Origin: Pleurocapsa minor HA4230-MV1
GTDB taxonomy: Bacteria; Cyanobacteriota; Cyanobacteriia; Cyanobacteriales; Xenococcaceae
Reading direction: 5' to 3'
Length of the DNA: 64,000 nucleotides
Assembly (NCBI GenBank): GCA_019359095.1
Contig: JAHHHZ010000036.1
Location: 124,001 to 188,000, forward strand
The translations under genes and the position numbers were made by a program. Of this stretch, positions 28,333-36,813 are shown piece after piece. Every line of letters begins with the position of its first letter. Position 1 is the first letter of the stretch. Under the pieces are notes generated by a model that saw only the letters and a list, made by a program, of their open reading frames with translations, did no database searches and had not been told where the DNA came from.

Positions 28333-29277
28333 TTAACTTTTATTTTGCCAACTCTGCCAACCCAACCAATGTCCATCAAGAGAAGCACGCCATTTCTGGG
28401 TAGCCACTTTGCCCTGACTGGGTAAAAATCGCCACCACTGGATTAAACCAAAAGCTTGTCGCGTACCTACCAGGATCGACCACAATACATAGATAAATCT
28501 TTGCAGGAAATTTAGATGTTCTAGCAAGATGAATGTTTGATTATGGATGGCATTTGCCAGAGCTGTGGCATTAAACTTAAATACTCTTTGATCCTCGTCA
28601 AAACGCTTTCCTAGATAGTGATCGACTGCTACTGCTGGATCGTAGATTAGCTTCCAACCTGCCTCCTTACACTGGAGACCTAAAGATAGTTCCCAATGCA
28701 CTTGAGCGCCTGAGCCTCGTAATCGTTCATCAAAACGGATTTTTTTGAGGAGAATGCGTCGATAACTACAATTGACTCCCTTAAGCACGTCCACCTCGCG
28801 GGGTTCTCCCTCTCCTAGATGATGATTACCAATTAAGTTGCCAAACCACCGAAGTCGTCCTACAACATCAGAAGCACCAGGATGGGAAGTAGCATCTTGT
28901 AGTTCTGTGCCTAGATAAAGCCAGTCTCGACCCCCTACCCCTCCTACTTGTTCGTCGGCGATAAAGTGAGCCTCAATCCGTTCTAACCAATCATGGTGAG
29001 GTGCAGCATCATCATCAGTTATGGCAATGATATCGCCTCGTGCTACATCAAGTCCTGCATTCATCGCCAGCACGACCCCTGGAACATTGACTACAACTTT
29101 GCGTAGTGGTAATACTTCAGAGTTGAAACTGTCTAGAAATTCCCAAGTTTCAGTATCAGTATCTCTTACTACTACTAAAACTTCGTCTGCTAATCGAGTT
29201 TGCTTTTGCAATGCTGCTAAACATCTGGCTAAATCTTGGGAACGACGATAAGTAGGAATGAGAACGGTGATCGACAT
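28333..29277 (-). CDS. Family 2 glycosyltransferase
   Basis: The 314-residue protein has the GT-A fold: ITVLIPTYRRSQDLARCLAA, ITDDDAAPHHDWLERIEAHF with the DxD motif, and GVNCSYRR. The start at 29277 (MSITVLIPT) lies 7 bp after the stop of the upstream methyltransferase gene. The frame is open 23 codons further, but that would overlap the methyltransferase gene. The C-terminal part has a hydrophobic segment (FIYVLWSILVGTRQAFGLI), so it is membrane associated. It probably adds one sugar of the polysaccharide repeat unit on the cytosolic side; donor and acceptor are unknown. It looks co-transcribed with the methyltransferase and O-antigen ligase genes. Confidence 0.87.
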   Translation of the reverse strand: MSITVLIPTYRRSQDLARCLAALQKQTRLADEVLVVVRDTDTETWEFLDSFNSEVLPLRKVVVNVPGVVLAMNAGLDVARGDIIAITDDDAAPHHDWLERIEAHFIADEQVGGVGGRDWLYLGTELQDATSHPGASDVVGRLRWFGNLIGNHHLGEGEPREVDVLKGVNCSYRRILLKKIRFDERLRGSGAQVHWELSLGLQCKEAGWKLIYDPAVAVDHYLGKRFDEDQRVFKFNATALANAIHNQTFILLEHLNFLQRFIYVLWSILVGTRQAFGLIQWWRFLPSQGKVATQKWRASLDGHWLGWQSWQNKS

Positions 29278-29284
29278 AGTAATA

Positions 29285-30067
29285 CTAAATCTTTTTCCTA
29301 GCAACAATACATAATTTGCCTGCGAATCCAGGTAACAGATAAGCAACTATCTTGGCTACCAGAGAAGTTCCTTGCTTTTGAAACAGACAGATTTCACAAC
29401 CTTCAGCTTTCAAGAAACGACGAATTTCAGATGCATTTGTCCAGTAAACTGCATCGGCATCATTGCCAACCATGACTGTTGCTAAATCTATTTCACGAGC
29501 TTGGAAGGCATTTACGCCTAACTCAGCTTTAAGACAACGCCATATATTGACAAAGACTAAAGCGATCGCCTCGCGCCAGCTAGTTATCCCCATATAGGGA
29601 GTACGATTTCTGAGCAGATCTAAAGTTATCCGCATCGCTACCAACGGAGAGGTTAAATTGGGAGCCATCAGAATAATATGCCCTCCTGGTTTTACGACTC
29701 GAACCATTTCCTGGAGAAACTTCTGGGGAAACTGCACATGTTCGATCGCATTCATTGAACCCACCGCAGCATAATGATCGCTGGGGATATTCTGAGCATT
29801 TTGGAAGTCGGCAATACAAAATATGTCTGATTCATCGTTAGTAGACAAAAATTTCTCGGAAACGTCACTTCCTTGAGCAGCAAATCCTGCTTGCCTGAGT
29901 AAGAGGGTACTTGTCCCCACTCCACAACCCACATCTATGACGGGATCGTCGATCTTGACAAATCTCTTAAACAGATTGACATAGGGCGTAAACATCGCTG
30001 TTGGTTGATTTCGGAGTACCTCTGCATAAGAGTCCGAACCGCGATAGTAATCTAACATTTGGCTCAT
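29285..30067 (-). CDS. Class I SAM-dependent methyltransferase
   Basis: The 260-residue protein has the class I SAM fold: VIDVGCGVGTSTLLLRQAGF (motif I), then AVGSMNAIEHVQFPQKFLQ and VVKPGGHIILMAPNL. It is cytosolic, with a hydrophobic C-terminal stretch (LVAKIVAYLLPGFAGK) that may contact the membrane. Placed 7 bp before a GT2 gene in the polysaccharide locus, it may methylate a sugar or a lipid-linked intermediate (inference). The substrate is not predictable from sequence. Confidence 0.82.
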   Translation of the reverse strand: MSQMLDYYRGSDSYAEVLRNQPTAMFTPYVNLFKRFVKIDDPVIDVGCGVGTSTLLLRQAGFAAQGSDVSEKFLSTNDESDIFCIADFQNAQNIPSDHYAAVGSMNAIEHVQFPQKFLQEMVRVVKPGGHIILMAPNLTSPLVAMRITLDLLRNRTPYMGITSWREAIALVFVNIWRCLKAELGVNAFQAREIDLATVMVGNDADAVYWTNASEIRRFLKAEGCEICLFQKQGTSLVAKIVAYLLPGFAGKLCIVARKKI

Positions 30068-30328
30068 AATGGCATGTCCTGTTGATTATTTGATTTGTAT
30101 GGCAGAGTTTACAAGTAGGTGGGTGTAATTAAATTGGAAATGAGGTTAGGGAGTAACAAGTAACGAGTAACGAGTAACGAGTAACGAGTAATATGCGGAG
30201 CGGTATCTCCCCGTCGGCTTTTGGGTGGGAATCTTCCTACCCAAAACGCGACGGAAACTATGCGAGACAAGTCCTTTAGGACGAGTAACAAATAGCTCTA
30301 AGGGTAGGGGTTTGATCAATTATTTTGC
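30068..30328. repeat. Spacer with AGTAACG heptamers and a long hairpin
   Basis: Six GAGTAAC-type heptamers fill 30151-30192. A hairpin follows: 30211-30229 pairs with 30236-30254 (16 of 19 positions, 6-base loop). It ends with the palindrome TCCTTTAGGA (about 30270-30280), also found in the repeats at 8286-8336 and 53284-53395. No gene is visible. Confidence 0.65.
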
Positions 30329-31000
30329 CTACCTACTTAATTCGATCAAAAGTCCTTGATTGGTTACTAATTGACAAGGAGCAAAATCAGTAAAATATTT
30401 AACTCTTCCTTTTCTTTCTTGGGCGATATCTAATAGCAGTTGTTCCCCAGGTTTCATAATGCCGTCTTCCACAAAATGTTTATCACAATTATCTAAGTAA
30501 ACAAAACCTGGATGTTTTAGTTTGGATAAAGAGGATTTAACACAATCACTTCTTTGTAAACCATCAATTAAAACAAAATCGAAATAATCATCTGCTAAAG
30601 CTGATAAATCGGTGTAGTTACTACGTTCTCGATATTCGTAGGTAATATTATTCACATTTTTTTGCTTGATAATTTCGCAGACTTTCTCGTACCAAGCTCG
30701 ATTGTGTTCGATACTATAAACATGCTCACATTGTTGAGCTAACCACACAGTAGACATTCCAGAACCAAATTCTAAAATTTTCCAGTCTGGTTGAATTAAA
30801 TTTTCTAGTTCATTAATCGCTCGATAAGCAATCCAAGGTTTAAGTGGTCGATAACCTACAGTTTTGCGTAACAAAGTGCCAATCAAAGCTTTGGGCATAG
30901 ATGTTGTCAAGCCAGTAAAATCTACCAGATTACCTCTAGCATCATGAAACCTAGTTTTTTTGTCTTCTTCGCCCCGAATTATCCATTCAATTACGTTCAT
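30329..31000 (-). CDS. Class I SAM-dependent methyltransferase-like protein
   Basis: The 223-residue protein contains a SAM-type core: ILEFGSGMSTVWLAQQC (motif I), the acidic end of strand 2 in VYSIEHNRAWYEKV, and FDFVLIDGLQRSDCV. DNCDKHFVEDGIMKPGEQLL shows a variant C-terminal half. It resembles methyltransferases found in surface-polysaccharide loci that act on sugars. The catalytic substrate cannot be predicted. The gene is separated by repeat-rich spacer from the methyltransferase at 29285 and by 67 bp from the GT2 gene upstream of it. Confidence 0.75.
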   Translation of the reverse strand: MNVIEWIIRGEEDKKTRFHDARGNLVDFTGLTTSMPKALIGTLLRKTVGYRPLKPWIAYRAINELENLIQPDWKILEFGSGMSTVWLAQQCEHVYSIEHNRAWYEKVCEIIKQKNVNNITYEYRERSNYTDLSALADDYFDFVLIDGLQRSDCVKSSLSKLKHPGFVYLDNCDKHFVEDGIMKPGEQLLLDIAQERKGRVKYFTDFAPCQLVTNQGLLIELSR

Positions 31001-31067
31001 TTATAGTTACCTCAATTTGATGTAAGTAGATTTATCAACGCTTAGATATATGCCCTAAAGCTGATAA

Positions 31068-31895
31068 TTAATTTTGACTAGCTGTTTCTTCTGTCGGTGA
31101 GAAGGAATAGATCTTTTTGGCAGGATGAATTACTGAAGTGATATTCTGCATCTCCCAAAGCTTGGCATAGCGAACATATTCACGGGTTGCCCCTAGCATG
31201 GCGTGGATCAGTCCCCTGGTACCCAGCAGGAAATTATATCTGGCAATATAAATCCAGAGAAACCTCAGAATAGGTCGCAGAAAAACGATTAAACCATTAA
31301 CGCGATAACCTTGTTCATGAAGTGTTTCCGCTTCCAGAATAGAGTAGCGATTAAGGGCTGCTATATATTCATTCATCATATTGCCACCCCAATGAATCAA
31401 AACACCTTCTAGAGGAATGGCCTTGCCTGGAAATTTAACTTCCTCATGGACTTTCATGGTGGGATCATAGTAACTAGAACATCTATTAAACAAGCGGACA
31501 AAATTACTTCTTTTACTAGGACGGGAAATATTAGGCAGTAAAATACCTAAGAAATCTCCTCGTCGATCTAACGAATAACCATCACGTTCATCCATCGGGC
31601 TATTTAAAACCTTTCTAATCGAGATTTCTAACTCAGATGTGACAATTTCATCGGCATCCAGGAAAAATACCCAATCATGAATAGCCAAGGATAGAGCCTT
31701 ATTTCGTTGGATTGCATACCCTAGCCATTCCTGCTCATAGACAATAGCCCCTAAAGAGGCAGCGATTTTTTTAGTCTGGTCAGTACTACCTGAATCTAAT
31801 ATGAGTACCTCATCAGCCCAAAGAACACTTTGAATACATCGCTTGATGAACTGTTCCTCATTCTTGGTCAATATAATTACTGAAAGGGCTATCAT
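31068..31895 (-). CDS. Family 2 glycosyltransferase (WaaE/KdtX-like)
   Basis: The 275-residue protein begins LSVIILTKNEEQFIKRCIQS and contains VLILDSGSTDQT and VFFLDADEIVT, a GT-A fold with a DAD metal site. SGSTDQT and WLGYAIQRNKAL follow the WaaE/KdtX subgroup, which transfers glucose to lipopolysaccharide core heptose. It is cytosolic or peripheral. It is the first gene of the minus-strand block of the polysaccharide locus; the plus-strand block starts 595 bp away, so both are probably controlled from 31896-32490. Confidence 0.87.
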   Translation of the reverse strand: MIALSVIILTKNEEQFIKRCIQSVLWADEVLILDSGSTDQTKKIAASLGAIVYEQEWLGYAIQRNKALSLAIHDWVFFLDADEIVTSELEISIRKVLNSPMDERDGYSLDRRGDFLGILLPNISRPSKRSNFVRLFNRCSSYYDPTMKVHEEVKFPGKAIPLEGVLIHWGGNMMNEYIAALNRYSILEAETLHEQGYRVNGLIVFLRPILRFLWIYIARYNFLLGTRGLIHAMLGATREYVRYAKLWEMQNITSVIHPAKKIYSFSPTEETASQN

Positions 31896-32490
31896 AAATA
31901 ACTCTGTGATGGTTTTTTATAATTTTGCAGATATTATGAATTACTTTTGTAGGGTTTGGTGGTGAGAAAAAAGTAACTATTAAGTGAGATATTAAAAACA
32001 AGTGTCATCTTACGAACAGAATTTAAAATTACACAGCTTTAAAGTTAAAAGCTAACTGTTTTAATTGTCTAGCTAGAAAAAACTGTCAAAACCCTTCAAA
32101 TTACACTAAAAATAGTTTAGCTTTATCGCACAAACAGCTTGTCAGTCATTGTCTCCAGGAATTAGCTTAAAAGCCAATACTTCTTCTTAATCATTAATTA
32201 ATCATTTTTCGCCAGCTTACTTTTTATATTACTTTTGGCTTACTAAACAAGGGTTTCTAATTAGTCTATTTAATCTACACTGAGAGTCAATTCTGGATTA
32301 GTTGCCTACCAAGGGAAACATTGATTGCTCAAGAAAATTAGTTTGTTTTTGAGGAAAACAAGCGTTGTAGTATATGACCACTGCTCATCGCACATTAACT
32401 TCTCGCTAATTATTTTGATTGTGTTTTATTTACTGAGAAAAAAAGGACTAAATTCAGTCAAATCTAGTCAAAAATCAAAAAAGTAAAATA
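31896..32490. promoter_or_regulatory. Divergent control region of the polysaccharide locus
   Basis: These 595 bp contain no gene. They separate the minus-strand genes (25432-31895) from the plus-strand genes (32491-46046), so promoters in both directions are expected. The sequence is strongly AT-rich, with no heptamer arrays or HIP1 sites, unlike other large spacers. No defined operator was recognised. Confidence 0.5.
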
Positions 32491-33645
32491 ATGAAAATAG
32501 CTTTAGTACATGATTATTTAACGCAACTCGGTGGAGCAGAAAGAGTTTTTGAATTATTATGTCAATTTTTTACTCAGGCGGATGTCTTCTCATCTGTTTA
32601 CGATCCTGAGAACACGATCGATCTTCAAGGACACTCTGTTAAAACAACTTTTCTCCAAAAACTACCAGGAGCCAAAAAGAATTTTCGTCTTTTAGCGCCT
32701 GTATATTACTTAGCTTTTCGTCAACTCGATCTACAAGACTACGATCTGATCATTAGCAGCACTTCCAGCTTTGCCAAAGGAGTAAGAAAAAGACCTGGAG
32801 CAATGCACATTTGTTTCTGTCATAATGTGACTCGTTTTCTCTGGGATACGAAAACTTATCTAGAAGAATATAGTAGTTTTAAGCGACTTTCTTCCTTAAT
32901 TAATCCCGTAATTAAATCCTTACGCGAACAAGACTTACGGTATGCTCAAGAACCAGACTTATATATCGCCAACTCTAGTACTGTCGCCAAAAGAATCAAA
33001 CAGATATACAACAGAAAATCTTTGGTAATAAATTATCCGATTAATACCAATAAGTTTATTTTTTCGGCCGAAAAAGAAGATTATTACTTAATCTCATCGC
33101 GCATAATTAGTTATAAAAGATTAGATATTGCGATCGAAACGTTTAACTGGTTAGGATTACCGCTGATTATTATTGGAGATGGCCCAGAGCGTAAACGTTT
33201 GGAAGCGAAGTCTTCAGACAATATCAAGTTTTTGGGTTATGTAGATGACGAGTGGCGTACTCATCTAATGGCCAAAGCCAAGGCTTTAGTTGTCATTGCG
33301 CTTGAAGATTATGGTTTAGTGCCGATAGAAGCCAATGCCAGCGGTACTCCTGTTATTGCCTATGGCGCGGGAGGAGTTTTAGATACTCAAATTTCTGAGG
33401 AAACTGGGGTGCTGTTTAATCCCCAGTCTCCTGATGCTTTGCAAGCAGCAATCAAACAAGTAGAAAGCCAAGAGTGGAATTATGCCAAAATTCGCGAACA
33501 TGCAGTCAATAATTTTTCTGAGTCAGTATTTTTTGAACAAATAATCAAAGTTATTGAAGAGTTTTGTGGTCAGTCTACTGTAGATGATTTAAACATTAAT
33601 TTCGAGTGTTTGGCTGACACAGTTGCAGCAGGAGCTAAACAATGA
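32491..33645 (+). CDS. Family 4 glycosyltransferase
   Basis: The 384-residue protein has the GT-B fold with retaining GT4 motifs: MKIALVHDYLTQLGGAERVF for the acceptor half and VVIALEDYGLVPIEANASGT with the EDYG..E donor-site pattern. It is cytosolic. It is the first gene of the plus-strand polysaccharide operon and overlaps the Wzc-like gene by ATGA, so the two are translated together. It probably builds the repeat unit; its donor sugar is unknown. Confidence 0.9.
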   Translation: MKIALVHDYLTQLGGAERVFELLCQFFTQADVFSSVYDPENTIDLQGHSVKTTFLQKLPGAKKNFRLLAPVYYLAFRQLDLQDYDLIISSTSSFAKGVRKRPGAMHICFCHNVTRFLWDTKTYLEEYSSFKRLSSLINPVIKSLREQDLRYAQEPDLYIANSSTVAKRIKQIYNRKSLVINYPINTNKFIFSAEKEDYYLISSRIISYKRLDIAIETFNWLGLPLIIIGDGPERKRLEAKSSDNIKFLGYVDDEWRTHLMAKAKALVVIALEDYGLVPIEANASGTPVIAYGAGGVLDTQISEETGVLFNPQSPDALQAAIKQVESQEWNYAKIREHAVNNFSESVFFEQIIKVIEEFCGQSTVDDLNINFECLADTVAAGAKQ

Positions 33646-35861
33646 GTCGTCAGAATATCAGAGACTTAGAAACAGAAAGTGACTTAGGTTATGGACAGCT
33701 ATTTGCCAAGCTTTGGCAGGAACGTTTCTTGTTTGCTGGGGTTTTTGGCGGTGTATTGGCTCTTGCTATTCCTCTAATTTTGATTAAAAAGCCTGTTTAT
33801 CAAAGTACGATGCAAGTATTAGTAGAATCCAACTATCAAGCAAAAGAACTCCAAAGTGATGTCGAAAGTGAATTTGCTGATGCGACTGTGGAGATCGATT
33901 ATGCTACTCACTTAAAAGTATTAAAGAGTTCGGAAATCTTAAAAAGAGCAATTAAAAAGTTGGGGCTAAAAGATTCGGAGCATACAGTTCCCGAAATTAT
34001 ACAAGAATTGCGAGAATCCCTAACCGTATATCGACTTGTGGAAGAAGAATCAACATCGGAGAGTGGAACTGAAACTAATATTATCCAAACTATCTATACT
34101 GGTGGCGATCCTCAAGAAACCAAGCGAGTTTTACAAGCAATCCAAGAAGTTTATCTCAATTACAATCTCGAACAACAAGAAAAGCGCCTTCAAGATGGAT
34201 TAACTTTTATCAACAATCAAATTCCCCACGCACGGAATGATCTGGTTGAAGCAGAAGCAGCTTTAACCCAATTAAGCAAAAAGCATAGTTTAGTTTCTCC
34301 AGAATCAGAAGCGATCGCTTTGGAAGAAAATATTCGGGATGTTGCTAAACAAAGAGCCGCCTTGAAAGCCCAACAGCGTGAATTTATCGGCGACTACAAT
34401 AGCTTACAAAAGCAATTGGGATTATCAGCAGAAGATACTCGCGTTCTATCTAGTTTAAATCAATCCCGCCGTTATCAAGATTTACAAAAAAGATTACAAG
34501 AAACTGAAATTCGCCTGGCTAATGAGTCCAAAAAATATACCAATAATAATCCTCTAATTCAAAGTCTTAAGGATGAACGGGATGTCCAACGAGATTTGAT
34601 CATCCAGCAAACCCAGCGGATTTTAGGTAAAAGAGCTAGTAATTCTGACTTGGTAATCGCATCTGTGCAAAAACAAGGACAATTTTTGGGCAGCAATAAT
34701 TCCCAGAAAATTACGGAAATACAAGTTAAGTTACAAGGCATCCATGAACGAGACATCAGCTTAGCAAGGACTCAAGCCACACTAAAGCAACAGTTAGTCA
34801 ATTTTCCTGAATTGATTGCTGGCTATAGAAATCTTGCTCAAGAAGCGCAAGTCAAAAGAGATGCCATACAAAGACTATTAAAAGCTAAGCAAGAGCTAGA
34901 AATTGAATTAAATCGCGGTGGTTTTAATTGGCAGGTTATCGAACCACCACTGTTGGGCGAGAAAATTGCCCCTAGTTTACCAAAGGATCTGTTTTTGAGT
35001 TTTATAGTTGCTTCTTTTCTGGGGGGATTGTCGGTATTCTTTAAAAGTGCGGTTGATGAACGAATTACCAATCCTCTGGAAATTAAACGTCAAACTGCTT
35101 TACCTATTTTAGGGACTACCCCTGGATTGCATCTATCTTATTCTGAACGTCTTTTCGCACAAGTTTCTTTTCTATCTACCCCTCACCCGACTAACACCAT
35201 TAAGGAAATAATTCAGTGGAATCCGTTTCGCGAGGCGATAGATTTAATTTACGAAAACTTTAGATTAACCCGTACCAGTCCACCGATTAAATCTTTGGCG
35301 GTAACCAGCGCCATCTCTGGAGAAGGTAAATCTACTTTTGTCTTGGGTTTAGCTTTAAGTGCAGCTCGTCATCAGCAAAGAGTGTTGGTAATTGATGCCG
35401 ATCTTCGTTCTGCTAGTCTCCATGCGCCTTTTAATTTGAATAATGACTGTGGTTTAGCCAATTTTTTGGCAGGGGAAACCAATCATCTTGTGATTGAACA
35501 GGTTTCTTTGTTAGGAGAAACCATTGACCTAATTCCTGCTGGCTCTAGACCAACAGATCCAGTTAAGTTACTAAGTTCTTCGAGATTACAAATCCTGATT
35601 GACCAATACAAGCAACACTATGACCTAATTTTAGTCGATACTCCTCCAGTAATTGGCATGGCCGATGCGATTACTATTGCCGCTAACTGTGATAGCGCGG
35701 TAATGATGATGCGCTTAGATAAGGTCAAATCGGCTCAACTGTTAGACGCTACCGCTTTAATTAGCAAATTAAATGTTTTAGGCATAGTGGCTAATGGTTC
35801 TAAAGAAATAGCTCAAGAATACAACAAACAGCCCCAATATTCCTTACCACCCCTAGTTTAA
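33642..35861 (+). CDS. Wzz/Wzc-like polysaccharide co-polymerase with BY-kinase domain
   Basis: The 739-residue protein combines a Wzz chain-length domain (first membrane segment about residues 30-50, long coiled coil about 170-420, second segment about 450-470) with a tyrosine-kinase-type ATPase at the C-terminus. That ATPase has Walker A SGEGKSTF (about 558-566), Walker A' VLVIDADLRSAS and Walker B LILVDTPPVIGMADA. It controls length and export of exopolysaccharide. The usual tyrosine cluster at the end is reduced to two tyrosines in EYNKQPQYSLPPLV, so regulation by autophosphorylation may be limited. No separate Wza outer-membrane gene was found in the window. Confidence 0.92.
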   Translation: MSRQNIRDLETESDLGYGQLFAKLWQERFLFAGVFGGVLALAIPLILIKKPVYQSTMQVLVESNYQAKELQSDVESEFADATVEIDYATHLKVLKSSEILKRAIKKLGLKDSEHTVPEIIQELRESLTVYRLVEEESTSESGTETNIIQTIYTGGDPQETKRVLQAIQEVYLNYNLEQQEKRLQDGLTFINNQIPHARNDLVEAEAALTQLSKKHSLVSPESEAIALEENIRDVAKQRAALKAQQREFIGDYNSLQKQLGLSAEDTRVLSSLNQSRRYQDLQKRLQETEIRLANESKKYTNNNPLIQSLKDERDVQRDLIIQQTQRILGKRASNSDLVIASVQKQGQFLGSNNSQKITEIQVKLQGIHERDISLARTQATLKQQLVNFPELIAGYRNLAQEAQVKRDAIQRLLKAKQELEIELNRGGFNWQVIEPPLLGEKIAPSLPKDLFLSFIVASFLGGLSVFFKSAVDERITNPLEIKRQTALPILGTTPGLHLSYSERLFAQVSFLSTPHPTNTIKEIIQWNPFREAIDLIYENFRLTRTSPPIKSLAVTSAISGEGKSTFVLGLALSAARHQQRVLVIDADLRSASLHAPFNLNNDCGLANFLAGETNHLVIEQVSLLGETIDLIPAGSRPTDPVKLLSSSRLQILIDQYKQHYDLILVDTPPVIGMADAITIAANCDSAVMMMRLDKVKSAQLLDATALISKLNVLGIVANGSKEIAQEYNKQPQYSLPPLV

Positions 35862-35883
35862 TTACCTACTTGGCAAGACAATT

Positions 35884-36813
35884 ATGACTAACATCTTACT
35901 CCAAACGTCTAAAATACTTACCTTAGCCATAGATTCGTCTAAAGCTAAAAGCTATTTACCAGTCTGCGATTTAAAATGGCGACAAAAAAATCTTTGGGTA
36001 AAAAAGATTTCTCCTGATGCCGAACATAATTTTCCTGCTCTTACTAGACAGCAATGGTTGGAAAATTGTTTACGTAATTCTTGGGTCAAACGAATTTGTG
36101 TCGATCGCGCTATAGGAGAACAAGGAATTAAACTTTGGGCAGATACTTGCTACCAAGTCAATAAGCCTATTTTTCTGCGCATCCTTTCTCATCGGGAGTT
36201 ACCTAATTGTCGTCAGAGTATCTACTGGCAGGTCAAAAGACTTTTCGATTGCCTAGCAGCTTTAACTTTACTCGTAATCGTTAGTCCCTTAATGCTGGCG
36301 ATCGCTTTACTAATTAAAATTTTTGCTCCAGGGCCAATTTTCTTTGCTCAGTGGCGAGTGGGAGAGAGGGGGAAATTATTTAAGATCTATAAATTTCGGA
36401 CGATGAAGGTGGATGCCGAAGCTCAACATCATCAATTGATGGGCAACCAAAAAGGTCTACACAAATTATTAGTCGATCCGCGCATTACTCCTCTGGGTAA
36501 ATGGCTGCGCAAATATAGTCTGGATGAGTTACCTCAGCTATTTAATGTTCTCCGAGGAGAAATGAGTTTAGTTGGGCCTCGTCCCTGGGCTTTGTATGAT
36601 GCTTTGCGTCTGGATCGCTCTGATGTCAAGAGGTTAAATGCTCTGCCTGGAATTACTGGAGCTTGGCAAGTGAAAAATCGTTCTCGCTTGTTGGATCTAC
36701 ATGCGGTCAGTAAATGCGATTTGGAGTATTTGCATAGCTGGTCTTTAATTCTGGATTTAAAAATCCTCCTCCTAACTGTACCGAAAATTATTTCTGGTTC
36801 TGATGCTTATTAA
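35884..36813 (+). CDS. Initiating sugar-phosphate transferase (polyprenyl-phosphate type)
   Basis: The C-terminal 200 residues of this 309-residue protein are a bacterial sugar transferase: KRLFDCLAALTLLVIVSPLM (membrane helix), FFAQWRVGERGKLFKIYKFR, SLDELPQLFNVLRGEMSLVG and LPGITGAWQV. These enzymes start a repeat unit by moving a sugar phosphate to undecaprenyl phosphate. The first 110 residues are not the multi-pass WbaP domain but a soluble region of unknown fold. This fits cyanobacterial exopolysaccharide initiators. It overlaps the ABC transporter frame by 11 bp. Confidence 0.9.
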   Translation: MTNILLQTSKILTLAIDSSKAKSYLPVCDLKWRQKNLWVKKISPDAEHNFPALTRQQWLENCLRNSWVKRICVDRAIGEQGIKLWADTCYQVNKPIFLRILSHRELPNCRQSIYWQVKRLFDCLAALTLLVIVSPLMLAIALLIKIFAPGPIFFAQWRVGERGKLFKIYKFRTMKVDAEAQHHQLMGNQKGLHKLLVDPRITPLGKWLRKYSLDELPQLFNVLRGEMSLVGPRPWALYDALRLDRSDVKRLNALPGITGAWQVKNRSRLLDLHAVSKCDLEYLHSWSLILDLKILLLTVPKIISGSDAY

